A model generated the notes under the pieces. That model was not told the origin of the DNA and did not search any database. It was given only the letters and a program-made list of their open reading frames with translations. Shown here piece by piece: positions 4,750-10,074 of a DNA stretch of 10,074 nucleotides. The stretch lies in the NCBI GenBank assembly GCA_003641425.1, contig QNAH01000068.1, positions 1 to 10,074 on the forward strand, given 5' to 3'. The DNA comes from Candidatus Zixiibacteriota bacterium. Lineage in GTDB: Bacteria > Zixibacteria > MSB-5A5 > GN15 > PGXB01. The position numbers and the translations under genes are program-made. Numbering within the stretch: the stretch's first letter is position 1; the number at the start of each line of letters is the position of its first letter.

Positions 4750-7629
4750 TTAACAGTCAGGTGCCGGTCCGCCTTTATAAAGGTAACTGATTATAAAGGT
4801 GACATCCAGAATATTGATCGAGCCGCTGGCATCGGCATCAGCCGATTCGATCGGGTCGGGAGCGGGTCCGCCCTTATAAAGGTAACTGATTATACTCGTT
4901 GCATCCAGGATATTAATCGAGCCGCCGCCATCAGCATCCCCGCAAATATATAATGCGACATAACCGCGGTAAAATTCTGCCACGGGCGAAAATGCCGTTT
5001 CGGGATTGCCGTTCGATGCCGCACTGACACGCCAGTAAAATCCTGTCTCCGCAAGCTCTTCATCAAAGGTAACAGAGTTTTGCGTAACCACGCTGTCTTT
5101 GACCATACTTATGAAATTGGGATCATAAGCCAGCTGAATATGGTAGCTGTCGGCTCCCTCCGACTCGCTCCATCTTAATTCCGGTGTGAGATTAAAAACC
5201 GTATCGCCGTTTTTCGGTTCGGCCGGCAAGGGGATATCGACATTTGTGTTGGTCAATATCCATGGCAACCAGGACTGAAGGAATTGATCCAACGATGTGC
5301 TGTCAAACCGCTCGATACCGTAACTGCAGAAAGTCGTTGCATACGAGCCGATCTGGGGACCCGTGGAGGGATAACTCACTCCCAGCGTATGTCCAACCGG
5401 ATCGCTGAAAAGTATATCCATCACCCCGGTACCTGGTATGAGATCGTCGGAGTAATCGTAGTATGACCAGGTCCTGCTGTCGCCGGTGAAACCATCCAAA
5501 AATGTCCCCGACCCGCCGATGGTCTGATCGGCCGTATAATCCTGCAACGCGCCGTTGATATGCAGGTAGGTTCCGTTAAATGTGTTATATCCGACATCGC
5601 GCATATAGTCCTGACTGAAAAGCCCCATCCGGCCGTCATTATCCAGGTACCGGGTCAAAACAGAAAGCTCTTCGGAGCTGATGCAATCACCATAAGATGC
5701 CGACCCGGTTGTCTGCCCGAAGTATGAGCCGGTGGTCCAGGCAATGGCATGGTACGGTATCAGTTTTTCATATCCCGGTGTTCCATTTTCGGCGGTGTTA
5801 TACAGGTCGAATGAATATCCCGAGCGATACATCGCTTCTACAAGATTATCCGACCAGTTGGAGCCGTTGTTATCCAGAACCAGTAGTATTTTCTGACGGT
5901 TGATGTTGACTTTTATCTCAAGCTCCTGTGTCTCACCGTCGGCATCGAGATGCAGATTGAACGTTACCGCCGAATCGCTGTTAGCTGATAATACCTCGAA
6001 TCTGAATGGTGATGTTGTATTTTCCACATAGGTGTTGTGAATCGCCGCCCCAAAATCAACCTCGGCGTCAACAATGGATACCCTTGTGTCCGATGTCGTT
6101 AAAGTCCCGATAAGACCTGCCGCACCGGCGCCGTCACAGGCCAGGTTTATCAGCAAATCGACCGTTTCACCGCTGTCGGCATCTCCGTTATAATTGAATG
6201 TTCCCGATGCCGTGACCGTATCCAAAACAGTCGTGGAAATCGCCCGGAATAGAGGTAGCACCGGATCGGTATATATATCCACCCGGATGGAATCGGCGTA
6301 ATATTCAATATTGGCGATAGTGACAATGCCGGTACCATCATAATACGAGGTGCTGGATGGATTTGTCGAAAAACTAAAATGGTTGTTTTCGGTGGCTCCC
6401 GGATAAAGATCACCGGCATCCCCGCGGTTGGTTCGAGGATCCCTGTTGCCGCCGGCCATATCACGCATCAGGTCGAAGTTTCCATCGGCCTGCTCCAGTG
6501 ATACATAGCGATGTGTCTCATCGTACTGTGTACCATCATAATCAATATGCCAGATAGCCAGCCCCCCGTCGCCGCGGAAGAGAGAGTCGAAGCCGATTTT
6601 GGCCCGGTTTTCGATCAGGAAATGTTCGTCTGAATTGAGAGGATTGTCGATCCGATAACAGACAGGGTGGGTCGCCGCCGGCGGAATCACCAAATCTTCA
6701 ATATTACCGGTTATATCTATCGGAGTCATCCATCCCAGCCGACGTTTCATCTCCGCACACATGTGTGTCGGACGTTCGGGGTTGCCGGGCAAAGCGCCCC
6801 ATGATCCACCCGCCATCAGGCAGTATACGCCGATTCCCTCGGAGCCGCCGTTGGTGTCATAAAGATCGGGCATACCGAGCACATGACCATATTCATGACA
6901 ATACACACCGATATCAATCAAACCGCCGACCATGTTTTCCTCAGGTTCGATGGAATATCGTCCGGTTGAGACACCGTCATCGGTACTATAAGAGTAATAC
7001 CATGCATGCGACCAGATATCGTTGGTACTTCCTGTCTCTTCCGCCGCCGGTCCGGCATGAACCAGGAAAATTCCTTCGGCATATCCGTCACCATTATTGT
7101 CATACTGTGAGAAATCAACGGTGGGATCGAGAATCTGAACACAGTGTTCGAGAAGTCCCTGAGAGTTGTTGGGATAGCTGCCCATCCCGTAAGCGTCGCC
7201 GACATAATATGAATATGGCTGGGGGGCGGTGATCCAGGCCAGCACGGCGCCCTCAACCGCGAATACGCCGTATGAGATTTCCTGATAATATTCATACATC
7301 GATTCGGTTGGAATGACTCCGGTCGAAAACATCAGGTCCTCATAGGCTGATGGCGGATGTGCGGCGGTGTTGGCCGCGTTATCTGTGAATTCAACAAGAA
7401 TCAGCAGGATATTATCGGTGTTGCGCGGCCTCAGCCTGGCCGCTTCATCGAGGTCAGCCTGTATCTTGGGATTTATTTCGAGCGTTGCCCGCTTCGTCGC
7501 ATCCGGAATAGGAACGCCCAGACGTTCATACCATTCCGGTGGCGCCGGAGGCATCACTGCCCGCGCTGTCAGACTCAATGTGAATACCGCGACCAGTATC
7601 GGTATCAGGATTCTTGAGGTGCATCTCAT
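4750..7629 (-). CDS. Secreted M6-family metalloprotease with dockerin-like C-terminus
   Basis: 959 residues. A signal peptide (1-24: Arg-containing start, hydrophobic core ILVAVFTLSL, Ala-x-Ala-like end TARA) sends it out of the cytoplasm. The catalytic region (about 70-360) carries HEYGHVLGMPD: His245 and His249 bind zinc, Glu246 is the base and Asp255 fits the third ligand, with Met272 in a downstream turn (CLMAGGSW). This is the immune-inhibitor-A/M6 pattern. Next come a beta domain with a GDADSGETVDL calcium-like loop (about 465-575), a Rossmann-like module opening KILLVLDNNG (about 580-790) with SQDY near 672-675, an Fn3-like domain (about 800-890), and two dockerin-like repeats (about 895-959). 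The ATG at 7629 is preceded by AGGGGAG at about eight bases. It probably degrades extracellular protein; the dockerin part may anchor it to a cohesin-bearing scaffold or the envelope, but no cohesin is in view. The gene seems monocistronic. Confidence 0.93.
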   Translation of the reverse strand: MRCTSRILIPILVAVFTLSLTARAVMPPAPPEWYERLGVPIPDATKRATLEINPKIQADLDEAARLRPRNTDNILLILVEFTDNAANTAAHPPSAYEDLMFSTGVIPTESMYEYYQEISYGVFAVEGAVLAWITAPQPYSYYVGDAYGMGSYPNNSQGLLEHCVQILDPTVDFSQYDNNGDGYAEGIFLVHAGPAAEETGSTNDIWSHAWYYSYSTDDGVSTGRYSIEPEENMVGGLIDIGVYCHEYGHVLGMPDLYDTNGGSEGIGVYCLMAGGSWGALPGNPERPTHMCAEMKRRLGWMTPIDITGNIEDLVIPPAATHPVCYRIDNPLNSDEHFLIENRAKIGFDSLFRGDGGLAIWHIDYDGTQYDETHRYVSLEQADGNFDLMRDMAGGNRDPRTNRGDAGDLYPGATENNHFSFSTNPSSTSYYDGTGIVTIANIEYYADSIRVDIYTDPVLPLFRAISTTVLDTVTASGTFNYNGDADSGETVDLLINLACDGAGAAGLIGTLTTSDTRVSIVDAEVDFGAAIHNTYVENTTSPFRFEVLSANSDSAVTFNLHLDADGETQELEIKVNINRQKILLVLDNNGSNWSDNLVEAMYRSGYSFDLYNTAENGTPGYEKLIPYHAIAWTTGSYFGQTTGSASYGDCISSEELSVLTRYLDNDGRMGLFSQDYMRDVGYNTFNGTYLHINGALQDYTADQTIGGSGTFLDGFTGDSRTWSYYDYSDDLIPGTGVMDILFSDPVGHTLGVSYPSTGPQIGSYATTFCSYGIERFDSTSLDQFLQSWLPWILTNTNVDIPLPAEPKNGDTVFNLTPELRWSESEGADSYHIQLAYDPNFISMVKDSVVTQNSVTFDEELAETGFYWRVSAASNGNPETAFSPVAEFYRGYVALYICGDADGGGSINILDATSIISYLYKGGPAPDPIESADADASGSINILDVTFIISYLYKGGPAPDC
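4756..4955 (-). repeat. Tandem dockerin-like repeats, 99-base period
   Basis: Two in-frame copies encode SINILDATSIISYLYKGG and SINILDVTFIISYLYKGG, 33 residues apart, each preceded by an Asp-rich EF-hand-like calcium loop (GDADGGGS; ADADASGS). The DNA is also very similar, e.g. around 4766-4795 against 4865-4894. The pairing is typical of a type-I dockerin. The second loop lacks the Gly usual at its start. Confidence 0.8.
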
Positions 7630-7654
7630 GGCATATCTCCCCTTATAATATATA

Positions 7655-7660
7655 ATTATA
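7655..7660 (-). promoter_or_regulatory. -10 box of the protease promoter
   Basis: On the minus strand the sequence reads a perfect TATAAT (forward 7655-7660), about 25 bases before the ATG at 7629. The segment expected to be the -35 (about 7678-7683) does not match TTGACA and lies inside an inverted repeat, which suggests an activator-dependent or repressed promoter. A second TATTAT-like box overlaps it. Confidence 0.4.
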
Positions 7661-7671
7661 TTGTCGTGTCT

Positions 7672-7697
7672 TATGAGGTAATTCTCTATACCTCATA
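7672..7697. promoter_or_regulatory. Operator-like inverted repeat upstream of the protease
   Basis: TATGAGGTA (7672-7680) and TACCTCATA (7689-7697) are perfect 9-bp inverted copies with an 8-base spacer. The centre-to-centre spacing of 17 bases, and the position over the presumed -35 region, fit a dimeric regulator's operator. It lies upstream of the likely transcription start, so an RNA hairpin role is less likely. Confidence 0.5.
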
Positions 7698-7880
7698 TCC
7701 ATAAAACCGAGGTTTGGGCGATGGAGGTTCCTGCCTCAACAGCCTGATCAAATACGCTAAGATAGTATGTAGAAAAGAGATGGGTAACAGGCCATTTTAC
7801 AACAATATAATAATTTTATCCGATCCGTCAATCCCAAATGCGGGCCGGCTGATTCAATTTCGCTGTTTTTTTTATTTTTG

Positions 7881-7909
7881 TTGATGATTTGCCATAATGA
7901 TTCTAATAT
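7881..7909 (+). promoter_or_regulatory. Possible promoter for the ATL gene
   Basis: TTGATG (7881-7886), 17 bases, TAATAT (7904-7909): four of six matches in each box, in an A/T-rich segment. The transcript would begin near 7916, about 31 bases before the chosen ATG. Confidence 0.35.
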
Positions 7910-7930
7910 AAAATAGATATCGGTTTTGAT

Positions 7931-7937
7931 GAAAGGG
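7931..7937 (+). promoter_or_regulatory. Ribosome binding site that selects the ATG at 7947
   Basis: GAAAGGG is nine bases upstream of the ATG at 7947. The two earlier in-frame starts (TTG 7926, ATG 7929) overlap or precede this site and have no purine-rich site of their own. Confidence 0.65.
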
Positions 7938-7946
7938 TCATCCGTA

Positions 7947-8261
7947 ATGAAAAAAGAAGATTCTTTTCACCAGAGGGCCATCAGGGCAATTAAAAAAATC
8001 CCGAGAGGAAAAATCGCCACATATGGTCTTATTGCCGCCGCGGCCGGCAGCCCCCGGGCAGCCAGACAGGTGGTGAGAATTCTTCACTCATCATCCGATA
8101 AATATAATCTGCCGTGGCATCGCGTGATCAACCGCGATGGCAAAATTTCATTACCGCCCGCCCGCGGTTATGAACTCCAGAAGGCGCTTCTTGAAGATGA
8201 GGGAATCGTGTTTTCAGCAGACGATAAAATCGATTTCGACCACTTTCTCTGGTCGCCATAA
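7947..8261 (+). CDS. Alkyltransferase-like protein (ATL), DNA alkylation damage sensor
   Basis: A 104-residue protein equal to the C-terminal DNA-binding domain of O6-alkylguanine-DNA alkyltransferase. The active-site motif reads PWHRVI (Pro56 to Ile61): Trp57 replaces the alkyl-accepting Cys of PCHRV, the hallmark of ATLs. It therefore cannot repair by alkyl transfer; known ATLs bind O6-alkylguanine, flip the base and hand the lesion to nucleotide excision repair. Other family features are present: KIPRGKIATYG with Tyr26, and AARQV with Arg40 as the finger that replaces the flipped base. The length is normal. The ATG at 7947 is chosen because of its Shine-Dalgarno. The M20 gene follows on the same strand after 90 bases and may share the transcript, although no functional tie is apparent. 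Assignment is secure; coupling to excision repair is inferred from the family. Confidence 0.93.
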   Translation: MKKEDSFHQRAIRAIKKIPRGKIATYGLIAAAAGSPRAARQVVRILHSSSDKYNLPWHRVINRDGKISLPPARGYELQKALLEDEGIVFSADDKIDFDHFLWSP

Positions 8262-8351
8262 TAGATCTGAGACAATAGTAAATACAAATATAGAAGAAAT
8301 CTGTTATTTTTATAAATCCGCAGAAGAATATATTGATTAAATGGAGGGAAT

Positions 8352-9524
8352 ATGTTTCATGACCTGCAAATAGAGAATCGCTATTTAATCGAGACTTTGA
8401 AAAAACTAATCCGCATCAATTCGGTTCTGCCGCACGAACAAAAACTGGCTGAGTTTATTGCGGATGAAATCCGTTCTTTCGGAATCGAGCCGGAATGGCA
8501 TGAAATTGCACCCGGCCGACCCAATGTTTACGCCTCCACCGAACCGGGATCATCTGACCGCTTCATGGTATTTTCCGGCCACTCTGACACCGTCCCGCCC
8601 GCCGGCGACTGGGAGAGCGACCCATTCGAACCGCTTGAAAAAGATGGACGCATATACGGTCTGGGAGCGATAAATATGAAATCCGGGCTGGCTTGTATGT
8701 TGGCCGCCTTTAAGGCAATTGTGGAAGCAAAAGAACTGCACGCCCGTCTTGGCCGACTGGGTATTGCAGTAACCGTCGATCAGGAAGGATACAGTACCGG
8801 GGCGAGGGCCTTTTTGAAAACAGAATATGCCGAATGCGGCGCCATGCTTCATGCCGAGCATTTCTACGGCGATTCAGAGAAAGATTATTTGCCGATCGCC
8901 GTGACCGGTAAGATACTCTATAAATTGACAGTCAGGGGAAAAGCCGCTCATGCCTTCAGACCCCATCTCGGGGGAGTTAATGCAATCGGCGATGCCGCCG
9001 CGATTATCAATAATCTGCACAGGCTTAAACTGCGTGAGCATCGATTGTTCGGCAAAGGGACTGTCTGTACTCTCAAAATCGACGGGGGCTACAAAGAATA
9101 CTCCATTGTTGTGCCGGAACTGTGCGAGGTGATTATTACCCGCCTGACCGTCCCGGGCGAGACCGTCGATATTGCCATCAATGATATGAAAGAGCTAATT
9201 GACCTGCTTGACCTCAGATCCGATGTTGTCGTCGAGGCAAAACCACCCTGCTACGAGCCGTATACTCTTGATGAAGATGATCAACTGGTATTCCTATTCA
9301 AGGAAATCTATCGTCGAAAAATCGGCGTAGTACCCTGTTTTACCGGGCACAGGGGCATTGTCGATGCCAATGTCTTTTTTGGGGAAGGGAAAATCCCGAC
9401 CATTGTATTTGGCCCCAAAGGCGGCCGTCACCATTGTGCCGGTGAATATGTCGAACTGGATTCGCTTATACCGGTGGCGCAAATCTATACCGAAACCGCC
9501 CTTCAATATCTTCTGTCCAAATAG
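8352..9524 (+). CDS. M20-family peptidase/deacylase homologue with substituted active site
   Basis: 390 residues, the usual size and two-domain layout of M20 proteins (ArgE/DapE/CPG2 relatives): a catalytic domain interrupted by a dimerisation domain at about 182-295, where GKAAHAFRPHLGGVNA (His200) is the conserved marker. Metal-site residues still present are His77 and Asp79 in FSGHSDTVPP, Glu145, Glu169 and His361. Two key acids are changed: the metal-bridging Asp of G-x-G-x-x-D-M-K is Asn108 (GLGAINMKSG), and the general-base Glu of D-E-E-x-G is Gln144 (VDQEGYSTG). Codons AAT and CAG are unambiguous. Either this is a distinct subfamily with altered metal use or it has lost hydrolysis. The ATG at 8352 follows GGAGGG by three bases. 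No signal peptide, so cytosolic. Substrate unknown; a peptide or N-acyl amino acid would fit the family. Confidence 0.88.
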   Translation: MFHDLQIENRYLIETLKKLIRINSVLPHEQKLAEFIADEIRSFGIEPEWHEIAPGRPNVYASTEPGSSDRFMVFSGHSDTVPPAGDWESDPFEPLEKDGRIYGLGAINMKSGLACMLAAFKAIVEAKELHARLGRLGIAVTVDQEGYSTGARAFLKTEYAECGAMLHAEHFYGDSEKDYLPIAVTGKILYKLTVRGKAAHAFRPHLGGVNAIGDAAAIINNLHRLKLREHRLFGKGTVCTLKIDGGYKEYSIVVPELCEVIITRLTVPGETVDIAINDMKELIDLLDLRSDVVVEAKPPCYEPYTLDEDDQLVFLFKEIYRRKIGVVPCFTGHRGIVDANVFFGEGKIPTIVFGPKGGRHHCAGEYVELDSLIPVAQIYTETALQYLLSK

Positions 9525-9551
9525 ACGCAAATAGTCGTTTGGTCAATTTTT
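9524..9551 (+). terminator. Possible terminator after the M20 gene
   Basis: Starting in the stop codon, GAC-g-CAAA pairs with TTTG-GTC around a six-base loop (7 bp with one bulged G), followed by AATTTTT (9545-9551). The stem is weak, so this is tentative. Confidence 0.35.
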
Positions 9552-9565
9552 ATCGGGATAAAAAT
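9546..9565. repeat. A/T-rich palindrome in the convergent region
   Basis: ATTTTTATC (9546-9554) and GATAAAAAT (9557-9565) are perfect inverted copies separated by GG. It overlaps the T-run of the putative M20 terminator. It may aid termination from either side, or be a protein site. Confidence 0.35.
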
Positions 9566-9680
9566 CATCCTGCACAAAATCTTCTCTCATCCAAAAAACC
9601 GTATTAGTCTTTTTAAATGTCCTGCAAACTTCACCACAAAATCATCGATCTCAAATAGGCGTCTTACCGGCGACAACTGT

Positions 9681-10074
9681 CTATATACCCTTTATTTTCA
9701 ATAAGCAAATATCGAACGAATTAATTTTTTTATCATTTGTCTGACCGACCAAAATTATATCCCCCGTATCGGTTTCATATACCTGGCTTCCCCATTCCGA
9801 CCCATCACCGCCGATAACTTTTTGCCCGGCCAAATTGCCGTCCGCGTCAAGTTTGGCAATGTAGAAATCATTGTTATATGTGCTGATGCTATCGACCGAT
9901 TTGGCCGTTCCACCTATAAGAATCCCGTCGTCAGCCGTCATGCAGAGTGAATTCCCGTAATCATAAAACTTGCTGTTTCCGAAAGTTTTTGACCAGACCT
10001 CATTACCTTCGGAATCGGTTTTGATGATATGTGGATCCATAATATCGTCGCAATCGGAATATCCCGCCATGACA
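9681..10074 (-). CDS. Beta-propeller-like (delta-60-type) repeat protein, C-terminal fragment
   Basis: The frame enters from the right edge and ends at TAG (forward 9681-9683), giving about 131 visible residues. They contain about two and a half units of a roughly 50-residue repeat: HIIKTDSEGNEVWSKTFG, then YGNSLCMTADDGILIGG, then DFYIAKLDADGNLAGQKVIG, then WGSQVYETDTGDIILVGQT, then DICLLKIKGI at the end. The alternation of 'x-x-I-x-K-x-D-x-x-G-N' and 'D-G-x-I-x-x-G' is the delta-60/beta-propeller signature seen in long secreted proteins. An ATG at 10070 is probably internal, because the codon before it is open and the repeat is already under way (MAGYSD corresponds to a 'xxAGYT' strand). The chain ends without a C-terminal sorting domain, so it would be secreted or surface-held only through upstream parts. 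Function unknown. Confidence 0.75.
   Translation of the reverse strand, partial: VMAGYSDCDDIMDPHIIKTDSEGNEVWSKTFGNSKFYDYGNSLCMTADDGILIGGTAKSVDSISTYNNDFYIAKLDADGNLAGQKVIGGDGSEWGSQVYETDTGDIILVGQTNDKKINSFDICLLKIKGI

Larger units (their letters stand above)
7630..7946. other. Divergent intergenic region between protease and ATL gene
   Basis: These 317 bases carry the protease promoter and inverted repeat at the left end (7655-7697), two further GAGGTT motifs (7709-7714 and 7724-7729), and an A/T-rich right end with a run of eight T (from about 7866) and a possible promoter for the ATL gene (7881-7909). I see no gene or known RNA in bases 7730-7865. Confidence 0.7.

Noticed and set aside
4633..4953. 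Plus-strand open frame of 106 codons over the dockerin repeats
   Set aside because: Its internal repetition (VTDY) is just the complement of the dockerin repeats; no ribosome site or independent support.
4756..4955. Minisatellite or mobile repeat
   Set aside because: The 99-base repeat is in frame and encodes the two halves of a dockerin-like domain, which explains it fully.
6765..7232. 155-codon plus-strand open frame inside the protease gene
   Set aside because: It is antisense to the conserved catalytic region, rich in Arg and His with low complexity typical of a shadow frame, and has no homology I recognise.
7926..7946. Starts at 7926 (TTG) or 7929 (ATG) for the ATL protein
   Set aside because: The purine-rich ribosome site GAAAGGG lies downstream of these codons and is correctly spaced for the ATG at 7947.
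10068..10070. ATG at 10070 as the true start of the beta-propeller protein
   Set aside because: The frame stays open to the window edge and the Met falls inside a repeat strand; no ribosome site can be judged in the remaining four bases.
1..10074. CRISPR array, insertion sequence, prophage or defence island
   Set aside because: No regularly spaced repeats, transposase, integrase, tRNA attachment site or defence-type domains were seen on either strand.

Overview
The window looks like chromosomal DNA from an uncultured bacterium of the FCB/Zixibacteria type. That assignment is an inference. It rests on a secreted M6 metalloprotease whose C-terminal dockerin-like repeats end in a 'YLYKGGPAPD'-type motif, on delta-60/beta-propeller-like repeats at the right edge, and on a cytosolic multi-PAS/LuxR regulator. 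Base composition is moderate and fairly even, and there is no transposase, integrase, tRNA, rRNA or CRISPR array.

Left part (1-2033): a minus-strand pair comprising a cut-off HAD-type soluble P-type-ATPase-like phosphatase and a 54-residue rubredoxin; then a minus-strand EamA/DMT permease; then, divergently, a plus-strand MntP-type manganese exporter that starts with TTG behind a clear Shine-Dalgarno.

Middle (2034-4749): a 390-base gene-free stretch holds a 16-bp stem enclosing about 64 bases of further hairpins and ending in a U-tract on the minus strand. It lies downstream of a 711-residue four-PAS/LuxR regulator with its own sigma-70-like promoter.

Large protease (4750-7629): a secreted M6-like peptidase with an HExxHxxGxxD site, accessory beta domains, a Rossmann-like module and two dockerin-like repeats. 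A perfect 9+9 bp inverted repeat sits over its putative -35 region.

Right part (7947-10074): an alkyltransferase-like protein (Trp in place of the reactive Cys), then an M20-family protein in which the metal-bridging Asp is Asn and the general-base Glu is Gln, then, converging on the minus strand, the C-terminal end of a beta-propeller-like repeat protein.

Most of this is ordinary housekeeping, repair, transport and secretion content. I see no multi-gene defence or mobile system. The best candidates for something unusual are the structured RNA at 2073-2182 and the doubly substituted M20 protein.
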